64,000 nt of DNA from Mastigias papua (Eukaryota; Cnidaria; Scyphozoa; Rhizostomeae; Mastigiidae). The position numbers and the translations under genes were made by a program. Of the stretch, positions 11,886 to 23,187 are shown in pieces. Under the pieces are notes generated by a model, which saw only the letters and a list, made by a program, of their open reading frames with translations, ran no database searches and had not been told where the DNA came from. The stretch lies in contig OZ025281.1 in assembly GCA_964019165.1 (NCBI GenBank), positions 3,936,240 to 4,000,239 of the forward strand, read 5' to 3'. The number at the start of each line of letters is the position of its first letter. Position 1 is the first letter of the stretch.

Positions 11886-14800
11886 CACTTTACAGTATAG
11901 CAGGACTTGGGACAAACAAAGCTGAAAAATGCAATAAGAGGTACAGGGCCGTTCCTGGAAGTTATCTTTTGGAGAAGTGTGGGGCCTACAATTTGTTAAC
12001 AACAATGGATGTTGCTCCCATGATTGCAGAATATTTGCTTACATTCTAAGTATTTTGTGCTAAATTCGTTGGCAGGCTATGTGATTCCATAATATTTGTC
12101 TGGGTATGTGGTTCTCTCCACATACAAGAGTCGAAACGGGCCAGTAGAAGCTATAGTTTGAGAATTTCGTTACCAAAGCAAGTTCTGCATATATACACTT
12201 ATTTTTATAAGAAACGTGGCTCAAGACCTAGAGGTACAAGTTTCGTAATTTTTGGCCGTATTATAGTTCTAGAGTTTTTAAACAGTTTCTTTATGTACTG
12301 AAAAAGTAGTAATGAAAACGAAAACAAAACGTAAAACGTTGTCTTTGTAAACAGTAGTGGAAACCTCTAAACCGCGACAGAGAAACGTGTTTCCAAAACT
12401 GTAAAAGATAGCACAGAAATTTTTGCACATTCTTATCTCTTTCCTTGTAGTTCTAAAAGTTTCCTAAATTTTAGGCTGTCCAGTACTAGGTTTCTTACCT
12501 AGATAAGTATGCATTGCCCGCTGTTATCTTCGTAACTATGACGTTTGATTGCTTGGTTATGAGAGTTGTAGAGAGATTGACCCAACAGTACCTACCAGGG
12601 CAAGCAAATCTAAATTTTTGATTAATTGTTTGGGTTAGATAATAGTAAATAGTCATATTGGGTGATTATGGAAAACTTCACAAGCATAGAACAAACCAGG
12701 ATAGAAAGGACTTTCAAGCTCAATATGAAATTTATGTATCCCAATAAAAAAAAACAGTTGTGAGGTTCCGATGCAACTTCAAATAGAATTTCATAGCCCC
12801 TTAAGGTTCTGAATAGGAGTTTCAGAAAAAAAGGATGACATTGCTAGGTATTGCCAGCTGATAGTGACCCTGACATTAGCGACTGAATACTGATATTTCC
12901 CTGTTTTTGAATATGTTCTATATGAAAAATTATTGACCCAATTCTCCACCTTAACTATAATACTTTGAATTTTGAATATAGTAATTCATCATTTTTGCTA
13001 GATATTCGGCGCTTGCACCATAAACAACACAGTGTGCCTTGGCATCTTTACGGCACTGGTATACTTCAGAGGGCTTCAATGGTACTACTCGGCGGGTAAG
13101 ACTTTAATGCGATAGCACACTGATTTTGCTAGATTATTTTTGCAATAGAACTTCGCTTGTGGTATCTCCTTTGCGAAGGAGTTTGTGATGAATAATTCTT
13201 GGGATTAACTAAACTGACTTACAGTGATGTGGGTCAAAGTCAAAAAGAGAAAATATTCCCGATTTTAGTAGATATACTCGTAAGCAACTGCAAAAGATGA
13301 TGTACTAATCAAAGTAGGCAGTAGCCCTGCGTATCTAGACTTGTTGCAAAGTCGACTGCAGGCGTTAGAATTCTGAGAGCTAAAACAGCCAACTATACCA
13401 TTCATGACAACATTCTCATATGAGGGGAGAGGCAATTCATAGTTATTGAAGTTCGCATATGGAAACAAAATAAGTTCAAAATGAAGAAATTCAAGGCACA
13501 CTCGTCAACAGAAAGCAGGAAAGCCTTCGAGTATTGGCTATTAGGAAGCATTAAAGTGAAACATTTGTATTTGAACTGTGGATCACATCAATGTAAGTCA
13601 GTTAAAGCCACAGTTGCTAAGGTTTGGTTATGAAAATGCTGGAGAAATGGCCGTGGCAATGTGTCAGAGCTAAGGGGGTGGAATTGGGGCTGACGCTGTC
13701 ACTGCTGAGCAGTTATTACGAAAACCATCAATACCTAGTAATATCTAAAAAGAAACATTATACATCAGAACCTCGAAAAGCAATGGTTCTAAGAATGATT
13801 AGTTTTGAACAGAGAATTGATGATGAACGAACAGTGTGAATTGCTAAATATTAGTATACTTTCAGATAGAAAATTTTTCGTGAATTTTCAAAATGTAATA
13901 GATACTGGAGATTTCACAACATTTTGCCATTACTGAAGGTCGGCTGGAGGTAACATTGAAATTCTGTGTCTCCAGCGGAAAGCTTGGCAACTATGTTAGT
14001 CACTCCTATTACTTTTCTCTATCCTTCAAACAGAGCGAGGGTAGATCAGAGTTACTATTTTATGTGTACAGATTTAATCTGTTCTTTGCATTGTGACCAC
14101 GAATGCTCTGCTACAAGTGTTGATATATTGTTCCTATTTCAGAGGTTCTAGCTATACTGGTTGTTCAGCTTGCTGTTGGCCTCATCAGCTTTCAGAAAAC
14201 CTACAAGGTACTTCTTCTATTCAATTTTGAAGAGCACTTTTGTCTCTTAACTTTCATGCTTATTATCTCAAAGCCTAGTTCTTAAAAGTTCCTTACTTTT
14301 GCACTTCTCTGACCACATTGCGGTACAAAAAGTCCCATAAAAGTTATTTACTTTTAATTGTGCATGTAGAGCCCTGAAAGTAGAATTGTAGAACAGTACT
14401 TGTGCTGTAATTAGTAGAGAAACTCATGATAGAAATTTCTAAATCCATGAATCATTTGAATTCCCAGTTATATGGGAATTTCATGAAATGAAACCTGTTA
14501 GGTATAATCTAAGAGTACAAAACTTACCCAAGTTACCGCCAATTAAGACAATGAACTTTGGACTCGAATCACTATCTTTTAGAGGTAAATTTCTGCGGAA
14601 CACTCTTGCTGATAGTATCAAACATTAAACAAAACTAGTATATTTCAAAAAGATGATAAATAACTGGGTTGGAGATAGATTTCATACATATATTTATTTT
14701 TGTCTTTGTAGTTATTATGCTTATGGTCAGTCTGTTTAACTATAATTAAACCACAAACATAATAGCTACAAACCATGTAATAATAATTATTATTATTGTT

Positions 14801-17512
14801 CTCCTATATACTACTGTAAAAACCAACTTAAATACTGTTAATGATTGATGCAAGAGCACACTAATTGCTAATGCAGGATGCTAAATTCAATATAGACATC
14901 CTTCTATGAACCAGTTGGTTCGTGGATTGCACACAATTTACGCAGCTTTGACTGCAACAAATGGAACCAGCTTCCTAACTCGGGATGCTTCAGTAACAAA
15001 GATGGTCGAAATTGGCGAATTCCTAGGAAACTTTAGTTTTGGTAGTACAATTTCCTCAATACTTTGGCATTCTACGCTTATGTTTCTTATAAAGTGATTC
15101 CTTGTAATAAGAAATCTGTCTATGGATAGTTGCTTTATCAGCTCTATTGTTCCATTATCCCAGGAAATGATTCTGAACTTTACAAGGCATAACATCTGAG
15201 ATAATCATTGGACGCTGCGCTGTAGCATGAGGAATGACAGCAACCTATATGCAATTGCTATTTTCTCCGTAGCAAGATGCAATAGACATAAAGCATGGTA
15301 CACAACATTAAATCTTTTCTCTGTCTATTAGCCAGAACAAGGATTCTTGCTTGCAAGTACAAATAATGGCCAAAAATATTCATACAAAACATTTAACAAG
15401 TATTAATTTTTCTTCAGTTAGTGCCCGTTCGTACCTAGGCCTTAACTTTTCGCTGCCATTAAAAATAGCAGCTTCCCAGCTTTCTGTATGTAGGCCTAGC
15501 CTTTAAGTATGTTGAAAAACTTTAGACACTGTTGCTGAGTTTACAACGTATTTACTTTAAAGACTAAAAAGTACACATTAGCAAGAATGGACTTCAATTA
15601 AATTTCAAATGTACACCGACTCTGTAGCATAAGTGTAACTGCTGACATGAAAATATAAATACATTTCAATATTTTTGCTGATCAAGTTAGTTGATGATTT
15701 GAAATTCAGCAGGATATCTTTACGAATCTCACGCCACCCTAATTTGTTCATTGACAACGAACAAGTGCTTCATGTGTCAGTAGAAGAACGGTACATATCA
15801 CTGACTTACCTTTCATTGCTTGTTCAGAGGTCTCGTCCAATGCACCACACAGAAACTTTGAGTTTTGCTCATTAATATCAAATATGCTCGCACTACTCAA
15901 CGCTAATAGCGATTAGCAGTCAGTCCAACGTCCAGTTAACCTTTATTCAACTTCTTTTGTTCAATTACTTTAAAATACTAAGGCTTGTCTCGGGAGAATT
16001 TTTGTCCTCTTTAACAGTCTGAGACCAGTCTCTTGAGAGAATTTAGCTTGATTCGACTTTGAGGAGTCCAAAAACTTTCACCGATTGTGATTCAGCATGT
16101 CTTATGTTCTGAGATTTTTGATACATCACCGGTTTTGATGTCACAGTGCTCAGCCATAGGCATACTATTGACTGAACCAAAGATACATAGTCCCTGCCCT
16201 CCATCTTTCCGCTTAGTGTTCAGCAGTGCGAGGAGCAATTATGGGAGCTAAACAGAAGTAAGCTTTTCATCGCTATGCATACATCACTATGTAGCCTAAG
16301 GCTAAAGAAAAGGAGACAAAGGACTATGGCTGAGGAAAAGGGCCTGTTGCTAAAGAAAGAACTTGTATTGCCCTAGGATAGGCCAGAGTACAATATGAAA
16401 CGAACCTAAGTATTGAATTAGTAAAGATCATTCATGTGTATTTATATGAATTTTTTTGTAGCTGTGTATTTAATCTTGTCCAATTTATATCCTGTTCATG
16501 TTAATGGGTGTGGAGTTGTCATAGCATCTTGCATTCCTTAGTATCGTCCCTGTAGTGCAGTCAAGTAGATTGTACGTACTTTAGTAAATAGTTATCTGCT
16601 TGCATTTGTAAGTGTTTGCTTTGCAGGAGCGCCACTGCGGGGTGTGTACTAGGGGGTTTATAACCCTGCCCTTTCTCTCAGAAAGGTAAAAGTGCTCTTT
16701 TTCTCGCAGGCATTTGAAACTGTTTACTATATTTTGTTAAGCAGACCTGCTTATAAACTTTGTTGAACATGAAAGTAACAGCATTCTGAAACTTTCCGTA
16801 CGAATTCTTTTGTTTCTAGCTCTGAAAAGTACGATTTCAAGGTGTATTCTCTTCAGAAAGTGTTTAATGTACCCGTTTTTGTTGATTAGACCCCTGACTT
16901 CAAAAATTCCTAGTCGCTCGCCTGTATTGAATGCGAAAAAAGGAGACAGGCAAAGCACTATAATCCTCTATGATGTAGTTAAGAGTTTGGCCATGACTAG
17001 CTAGGACCTTAGACATAGGAAGGATTTGGAAAGTGGATGGACACAGGAATTGAGGGGCACTTATGTCTAAACCTGCATTTGAAATTACATCCCAAATAAT
17101 GCCAGAATTGCGTTTTACAGCAGTCTGTTTATTTAAGGACAAATAGGGTCAAGGCAGGATGACATAGAGTTTAAGGGAACTGTATTTGTTTTGTCGCCAA
17201 ATAATAGGCAAATTTTAACAATTTGAGAACAATTTTTCAACATCTGCATTCTTGGGGTGGAGGTAGCGGAGCAGTATGCACCTTTCAACATTACGCTTCT
17301 GCTTAATACCGCAAAATGAACGTATTTTATGTAGATGATCTGATTGTTATTATTATGAAGGACCATGAAGTATAAGTCATTCAGCTTAAACTGAATTTTG
17401 AAATTCTGGCTTTATTCTTTTGCAGGTTTATCTGGCACTCCCTGTCGGCTTCATCTATTTCTTATCACTGGCTCTGATATACGTCTTAGAAAACTTTTTA
17501 GGTTGGAGGTAG
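7545..17512 (+). CDS. NCL-like cation/Ca2+ antiporter, C-terminal half (7 exons, 5' partial)
   Basis: A Ca2+/cation antiporter superfamily protein that by family role would move Ca2+ across a membrane in exchange for Na+ or H+. Exons: 7545-7690, 8649-8739, 9667-9738, 11611-11726, 13002-13095, 14143-14207, 17426-17512. All six junctions are phase-compatible with AG acceptors and GT donors. In order they encode an acidic cytoplasmic loop, a hydrophobic helix (SSALLLIGGVLV), SPMCDAID, a second alpha-repeat with LCSNASELVSSLIF, the TINNTVCLGIFTALVYFRGL helix, then two more membrane helices ending FLGWR and TAG. The order and motifs match the C-terminal alpha-repeat of plant EF-hand NCL exchangers as I recall them. 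The N-terminal alpha-repeat is not in the window or not recognised, so the gene is partial. A decayed LINE and other repeats occupy the region upstream. Exon identity is strongest from 8649 onward. Confidence 0.8.
7720..7915. repeat. Degenerate TTCTG/GCTCT pentanucleotide repeat
   Basis: Repeated TTCTG, TTCTA, GCTCT and CCCTG units with a 5-bp period, heavily substituted, inside the intron after the first antiporter exon seen here. A second block of the same type lies at 8395-8545. Confidence 0.85.
8395..8545. repeat. Degenerate TTCTG pentanucleotide repeat, second block
   Basis: Units such as CTGCTCTGTTCTGCTCGATTCTG, broken by a short unrelated stretch, repeat the composition of the block at 7720-7915. 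Both are on the same strand in the same intron, consistent with one array that was split. Confidence 0.75.
8649..8739 (+). CDS. Antiporter exon: basic segment and membrane helix
   Basis: Acceptor TTCATTAGCAG, phase 0 start, phase 1 end before GTCATA (a weak donor). It encodes KGRTKRKAALKSSALLLIGG and then VLV, a basic stretch followed by a membrane helix, matching the helix that precedes the second alpha-repeat. An alternative donor GTGGGT four bases earlier would break the phase with the next exon. Confidence 0.75.
9667..9738 (+). CDS. Antiporter exon: SPMCDAID segment
   Basis: Acceptor CATCTCTAG, donor GTGAGT. It encodes SPMCDAIDALTNEKNKPHYL then PIS, equivalent to the (A/S)DP(M/L)VDAV...GIPSF segment of NCL-type exchangers. 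The split codon with the previous exon gives Ala, and the split with the next gives Ser. Confidence 0.8.
10510..11462. mobile_element. Element with about 63-bp terminal inverted repeats
   Basis: The arm 10510-10572 is an imperfect reverse complement of 11399-11462 (shared core GATGTGCACT(A/T)GTGG and CAAATTC/GAATTTG). The 826-bp interior has no recognisable transposase. It sits in an antiporter intron and looks like a non-autonomous DNA transposon; target-site duplications were not identified. Confidence 0.6.
11611..11726 (+). CDS. Antiporter exon: SNASE alpha-repeat motif
   Basis: Acceptor CTTTCTCTAG, donor GTATTG, phase 1 to phase 0. It encodes SFYVSFIVTPLCSNASELVS and then SLIFASRRKRENITITYTQ. 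The Asn-Ala-Ser-Glu group corresponds to the NSSE cation-binding motif of the second alpha-repeat, whose acidic and polar side chains bind the transported ion. This is the most diagnostic exon of the gene. Confidence 0.88.
11836..11881. repeat. (TA)n microsatellite
   Basis: About 23 uninterrupted TA dinucleotides in the antiporter intron, roughly 110 bp after the exon ending at 11726. Confidence 0.98.
13002..13095 (+). CDS. Antiporter exon: TINNTVCLGIF helix
   Basis: Acceptor TTTTTGCTAG, donor GTAAGA, phase 0 to phase 1. It encodes IFGACTINNTVCLGIF, TALVYFRGL and QWYYSA. The NN(T/L)xxLxxFxxLVYxRGL pattern is characteristic of the last alpha-repeat helix in NCL-type exchangers. Confidence 0.9.
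14143..14207 (+). CDS. Antiporter exon: penultimate membrane helix
   Basis: Acceptor CTATTTCAG, donor GTACTT. The split codon completes a Glu, giving SAE-VLAILVVQLAVGLI then SFQKTYK: one hydrophobic helix with a basic cytoplasmic end. Confidence 0.88.
14208..17425. other. Intron, no gene recognised
   Basis: A 3.2-kb intron of the antiporter. Minus-strand open frames at 16737-16958, 16900-17142 and 17133-17366 overlap in a suggestive series but show no family motif, so they are not called. No repeat array is seen. Confidence 0.5.
17426..17512 (+). CDS. Antiporter terminal exon
   Basis: Acceptor TTCTTTTGCAG, phase 0. It encodes VYLALPVGFIYFLSLALIYV then LENFLGWR and a TAG stop at 17510-17512. 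A C-terminal hydrophobic helix ending in FGW(S/R) is typical of the NCL group. No strong AATAAA signal was seen close downstream. Confidence 0.88.
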   Translation, partial: VYLALPVGFIYFLSLALIYVLENFLGWR

Positions 17513-18389
17513 CTTGTCGCTTGGTTGAAGATTTTACAAGCAGTCGCCGAACGAAGACAAAGATGATCAAACCGCTATGCTTGGCATTGTTTCTCAACTG
17601 GCACTATTACCAAAGTAACTTGGGAAAAACCCAGGATAGCTTTCTCTTTTTGCGATGTACAAAACTCTCATGTTTTTTGAGAGCTCCTTGGTAAACTAAT
17701 ATAGAGATTTGTAGATTACCTATATTATAATGTCATGACACAATCAATTATATTAACTGAGAATGCATTAGTACAATGGGCCTGATCACCAACTTCCATA
17801 TCGCCAGCTTGCTGCTAAAACAACGGTTTAAAAGTATCGACACGTTTTACCAACATACACGGAATTACATCCCGCATAAGTAGGCTTATAAACAACACAA
17901 GAACTGTGTGATCTAGCACAGGGTCTTTTGCTTTTATAAAGTTTGTAATCTTAAAGGAGGAAAATACCAGTTTAATTTTAAGATTATTGCAATATCTTTT
18001 GATTAATGCGCGAAGTACCTTCAAAAAAGAATTCAAAATGAAATGAAACTAAATGAAATTGGGGTGGCGGTCATGCCACATACCTGTTCATATGCTATTT
18101 ATTTGATTGGTTTGCACCTGAGCAGCTTTTACTGGGCAACTATTTGCTAGCCAGTTAGTGGGCAATCGTTTTCTTAATTTTCGGCTTGAGCTAGACGCTA
18201 GTATTATACAAAGAATTACCACATGCTCTGTGTGAACCGTGTGACATTTTCAAGTGCTGTTCTAAACAAGACGAAATGTGGTCTAAGATCTGTGGCGTAC
18301 AAGAGCTCACGATTCCAGACTTTTGATTAATCGAATACTTCAATTATTAATTTCTTGTTTTGCCAATGATTATCAAGTCTGTTCATAGA
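17513..18389. other. No gene seen
   Basis: Presumed 3' UTR and intergenic DNA after the antiporter stop. No motif, repeat array or credible coding frame was recognised. Confidence 0.5.
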
Positions 18390-19278
18390 AGCATTTAAAG
18401 TTTGATCTTAAGCTACTTCTGCTGATAAGCCATTCCAGATGTTGATACATCTATCCGTGACGATGTACTTTCGAACATTTCGTCTTTAGTCAGGTTTTAC
18501 GAATTTCAAATGATTACAACGTGTGTTGTGAAATTCTATTTGGTTTATACTGAGTAACTTAGTGGTATCGACATCATGCTTTTCTTTCAATAATTATATA
18601 CTTGGATCATATCATCTCTTTAGCGGAGATATGCAAGAGTTAGTAGATTGACAGCCTGCAGGCGGTCAGGATAACATTGGTTCTGAAAACCATGGACCAT
18701 TTTTGCAGCTCGTCTTTGTCTTTGTTTTTGTATAGATTCCATTTTGGAGCCGATCAATTCACAGCGTGGATACCAGATTGTGTTGTTATATTCCAGTATT
18801 GGTCTTACTAGTGTCTTGAACTACATTGTGAAGGTCCTTTTATCAAGATATGTAAATGATTGTCTTATAAATTACATTATTTGATTGAAGTTGGGTACAA
18901 TCTGGTCGGCATGCTGCCAAAAGTTAAATCCTTATCGATGGTTACACCAAGGCCATTTTCTTGGACTGCAACATCTAATTTTATTTTGTTGCCACTTGAA
19001 CCTGTAATACAATAATCGCATGATAGATTACTCTTTCTTATTTTCATCAGTTTACATTTTTGCCGATGGACCTTAAAGTCCCATCTCTTACTCCAATCTC
19101 AGATTTCATAAAGGTCTTTTCTAGCTTTTCTGCAATCATCAACGATTTCAACTGCGGAATGAATTTAGTGTCATCTGCAAAAACATTCACTGTATTCTGA
19201 GTAACTGACGATAATTTATATAGCAGAGAAATGCCTCGATACATCGAACTCACAGCACTGGACAGCATAGAAAGCAAG
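18390..19278 (-). mobile_element. Decayed LINE reverse transcriptase fragment, minus strand
   Basis: Read on the minus strand, the block carries FADDTKF (19168-19185, the catalytic motif), then in broken frames a GLGVTIDKDLTF stretch, a FKTLVRPILEYNNTIWYPR stretch and RLQAVNLLTLAYLR. These occur in the same order in common LINE polyproteins (DLGV.ID, LVRP.LEY...W.P, RL..L.LPTL.YRR). Several stops and frame changes are present; the 5' RT domain and 3' tail are missing. Confidence 0.8.
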
Positions 19279-20049
19279 TTGAAAATTTAAATTATCGAAT
19301 TTCAAATTACTTACAAAGCAATTTTCAAGCACAGTACATTTGAGTTTAAGGAAGCGCATGTGAAAATACAGTCTATAAGGCGCCATCATTTGCAATTTGT
19401 AAGGGCTTTTGTAAAGACCAGAAAAAGTTCCAACCTTCCTTCAGCTGTAAGATCTTCATCACAAACCTTCCTGGTTTCAGGGAATCAAACATAGTCAAAC
19501 TTCTTTAACTCTGCATTGTGCATATCTCGAAAAATTGTACTGTACCAAGGGCTATGCCTTTCACAGTCGATGTCACACTAATTGACAACTTTGCTGAAAC
19601 AGGATTATTGATGCAAGTACCTTCCTCAAATACAACATAGAAAGTAAAATCTTCCTCCGGCTCAGTGCCGTGGAGCCGTGACTTTTTTCTTGATTCTGTG
19701 TAAAGCATTTGCGAGCTTGCTTCTTCCTGGTGACTTCTATTTGCAAGGAATTTGCAATCACTCGTCATCGCCTAGGCTGACTAGCTTTCCTGTAATGTCA
19801 ACTTCACATGTGCATTATTCCACTTCTGTTTTAAAACCAAAAAATAGTGTTGGCAAGCTTGACAGTGTTGAAAAGAGGCTAATGTCCAAATGTGCAAGCT
19901 TTATGAGTTCATATTAAAAGGTCTTATTTTAGTTAGAAAATAAAAAACGATTTTTTTATCTTGTTTTAATTAGGTAATTAAGCAATTTATACATATAATT
20001 GAACAACCCTAGACAGAATGTAATTATGGCGCAAAATCTCACAATTTTG
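19279..20049. other. No gene recognised; possible transposon interior
   Basis: Overlapping short frames on both strands at 19505-19917 have no recognised motif. The adjacent pogo-like terminus at 20050-20140 raises the possibility that this is the decayed interior of that element. Confidence 0.3.
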
Positions 20050-20140
20050 TCAACTTTCAATGTAACGAACTCTCGATATAACGAACCATGTTCATTTCCC
20101 ATCGAGGTTCATTATATCGAGATTCTACTTTATGTTGGAA
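20050..20140. mobile_element. Pogo/Tigger-like transposon end
   Basis: The text AACGAACTCTCGATATAACG and, 40 bp on, its near reverse complement CGAGGTTCATTATATCGAGA followed by TTCTACT resembles the GTAGAATCTCGATATAACGAACCTC ends of pogo-type elements as I recall them. The matching opposite end was not identified. Confidence 0.4.
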
Positions 20141-20559
20141 AACCTATCATAGTAGCAGGTGAACATGCACATCAAATATGCTAAGTATATGTAATGAGGT
20201 CCTTGAAACTATTGTATCTTTTTCATTGCCACTTGCATTGAAGATCGAAGCGCTGGGCATGATGGGAATGTCAAATATCATAGTCTAGCAATACCTACAT
20301 GGCAGAAGAACAATTGCAAGACTTCGATAAAGCTTTTGTGCCCTGCTTTAGAAAAATTTTCAACCTGAACAGTAATACCACAATAAGACAATTTTCCCTA
20401 ATGAAACTGCGAGGAGGCCTTCGGATGAGAAAACTGTCAATAACGTATAGAGCAACGCGCACTATTTTGTATAGATGATAAATCATTCAGGCCAACAGTT
20501 TAGGTACATAGCACTTAATTCGCTCTATCTAGATTTCAATAAAAGAGGCATCCCAAGGA

Positions 20560-21420
20560 CAGAAGGAGAAATAACTTTCTTGGATATACAATATATGAAA
20601 ATGGATTGCTAGATACACACATCAAAGGGGGCTTTGGTGTGCAGTCGGACTGGCCACAGCTCTTCACTCTAGTTAAAAAATTGATGCTGAACGTGTTCAG
20701 TTGATATTGAGATCAACAACTTGACCCAGAATTGTAACACAGAAAGGTATACGGAAGGAGCTAATTAAAGAACAGCTAAATAAAGAATTATACGACATAA
20801 AAGAGCTTCCAATGCATGTTCGTTTAGTTGGCAATGATGGGACAGATTATTTGGGCTCACAAAATATTTTAAGCAAACATAAATTAGCAGACGAACTAAT
20901 GCAGTTCTGATACAAAGCAAGATATGTTTTCCTGCCATGTTATTACACGCTATCCTTGTGGTATCAAATCAATCGGCTACTTGTGCTCTTGATGGTAATA
21001 AAACTTAAAGTATGTCCCATGCTTAAAACAGTTGCAAAACATCCAAACAAAATTGCACGAAAAGGCCCAATCGAATAGCAGACAAAATAGGAGAGGAAAT
21101 TAAGTCCAATGAAAAGACAGTCATTATTAGCAAAACAGCTAGGACAACACTAAGGGAACTTGGAGTAGAAACAGAAAGCGAAAACAAAGAAATAGTAAAT
21201 CTAAAGCCTGATATTATTGTGAAAAAAGAACTAGGAGGACCATCTTGGATATTGCTTGTCCATACGAGGCTTACATTTCTGAAGTATATGAACTCAAGTT
21301 AGAAAAGTATAAGACCTTGCAAGCATTCATAGAAAGAGAAATGTTGCCGTGTATATGTGATGCGGCCATAAACAGATCACTTGATAGTGTTCAAAAAATG
21401 CACAGAAAGTTATGATAGAC
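20560..21420 (+). pseudogene. R2/NeSL-like retroelement C-terminal relic
   Basis: Broken plus-strand frames read LIKEQLNKELYDIKEL near 20760, NLKPDIIVKKE near 21200, then after a frame change LDIACPYEAYISEVYELKLE and KYKTLQAFI. The sequence KPDI(I/V)V followed by (I/L)DIA.P....I...Y..K..KY..L is the C-terminal endonuclease-region signature of R2-type and related LINEs. Multiple stops show it is dead. No catalytic reverse-transcriptase motif was located. Confidence 0.5.
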
Positions 21421-22435
21421 ATGGTAATGTCAAGAATAAAGGGAAAAAGTTTGATTAAATGGTGCTTAACATCAAATATCATCAGTTCGTGTCAAGTCTG
21501 GAATGTAAAATGTAAACTATTCAAGGAACATTAGAAGTGAAACATTCAAAGCTTCTGTGACTATTTGGACACATTAAACAAAGGGCGAGTTATCAAGCAG
21601 CAAGCTATCAAAGTTTAATAAGCATTAATATGTATGCTCTGAAGCTCTGAAAGATGCAGTAGGTCAGTATTACGAAGAGGTTAGCGTATACTCCATTGTC
21701 ATTGGTTCTACAGGACTCGTACATTATAGAACATTGCAGTATTTGTTAGGTTGTGGTATGCCAAAGAAACAAGTTAAGAGTCTATGCAAATGGATGTCAG
21801 ATAGCAACATAATGGATGCAAGGGGCATTTGGAGCATACCATGCAGAATTGTAAAGGAATAGTCGTTTATTTGATTTCTTTTTGAAGGACTTCCGTTCAT
21901 AGCCCTATCAAACATTGAACACACCTAGAGAAGCTACTGTTTCTTACTAGTTTGCTCACAAGTACACCTATGCATGAGTGTATAAATTCTTTTACGTAAA
22001 TAACAGGACTAAGTAGTATTGCAATTGAATGTTTTCAGTATGGTTTACAAAGGAAAATGAAAGAAAAAGAATAGGAAGACATTTCACAGAAAAAATATTG
22101 TAACTGCCAAATCCCAAGAAAATGGAAAAGCCTATAATATACTAATTCACAATAATCAAGTTGTCCATCAATACTCGGTAAAATTCTCTGATGAAGCTGT
22201 ACTCATAAAATGTTCTTGCATCTCTTTTTGAAAAAACTTCAATAGAGACACTGTTTTCTGATCAGGCTGGCAAATAGTCCCACATTTTCACTTCCTAGTG
22301 CTGGAGTGACTTACTATGACCTTTGGGACTTTCTTCGTTCTCTTTGGTAAACACTGAAGGAGAGGCATCATTTAGAGCCCCTTCTTTTTCTTCGTCTGAA
22401 CATACACATCCATCATTGCTTTCATAAATTTAACA
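21421..22435. other. No gene seen
   Basis: AT-rich intergenic sequence. It may include further relic of the upstream retroelement, but nothing was recognised. Confidence 0.4.
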
Positions 22436-22602
22436 GTTCTGATCAGGTCTATTTTCTCCCAACCTATTTGACCAATCATCATGCAAGATGGGCCTAAATT
22501 TAGCTCTGGAACGCATGTATAGTCAGAATCCTGCTGGATGATTGGTCAATTAGGTTGGGAGAAAATAGATCTGATAAGAGCTCTCAAACATTTGGCAGCT
22601 AT
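22436..22602. mobile_element. Foldback MITE, copy 1
   Basis: The arm CTGATCAGGTCTATTTTCTC (from 22439) is repeated inverted at about 22554-22576, and both arms continue inward with CCAACCTA and CCAATCATCAT. A second copy with the same text occurs at 58078-58282. This copy lacks the outer CACCAAACGTTTG part on its left side, so it is truncated there. Confidence 0.8.
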
Positions 22603-22893
22603 GCTTACACGTCCTCCTTCTATATTCGACTGGACGATATATTGTCTTGGCATCAAGCTGTAGAATGCTCTTATACCTTACAAGTGACGCTAATTTAACA
22701 CTTTCTTGCGAGTCAAGCAGCTACTTTCTTAATATGGGTTAGGTTGAACCTAGGTTAGTTTGCGTCGTGTGAAAAGGGCTTAATATTTACATACATATAA
22801 AAGTAAAATTATGACGTGAAATTTACTGACAATAAGCGCATATTGCAAATACTAGTATAAATACTAGAAAGAACAAACCAACGGTAAATAATG

Positions 22894-22957
22894 AATATAT
22901 GAAATATGAAATATGAAATATGAAATATGAAATATGAAATATATGAAATATGAAATA
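22894..22957. repeat. ATATGAA heptamer tandem repeat
   Basis: About nine units of ATATGAA, with one unit carrying an extra AT. Short simple repeat in intergenic DNA. Confidence 0.92.
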
Positions 22958-22995
22958 TCAAAATAATAACAGTTGTACTTTCATTTAGGTATTTT

Positions 22996-23187
22996 GGTAC
23001 CTATGGTGAGTTTATTAAAACCATAATTGTTAACACACATAAAACTATTAAAACTTTTACCTCAAAATTTTCATGAGCCCTTCGGCAACCTCCTCAGTGA
23101 GAATTCACTGCAACGAAAATTCTGAGGTTAAGTCTTTAAGGGTTTTATGTGTGTTAACGGTAATGGTTTTAATAAACTCACCATAGG
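22996..23187. repeat. Foldback element with about 75-bp arms
   Basis: 22996-23071 and 23115-23187 are near-perfect reverse complements (CCTATGGTGAGTTTATTAAA against TTTAATAAACTCACCATAGG, and AACACACATAAAA against TTTTATGTGTGTT), separated by about 43 bp. It has MITE-like architecture and no coding capacity. Confidence 0.85.

Noticed and set aside
22894..22957. CRISPR-like or regulatory array
   Set aside because: A simple heptamer repeat without spacers; CRISPR is not expected in a eukaryotic nuclear genome and no spacer-repeat structure exists anywhere in the window.
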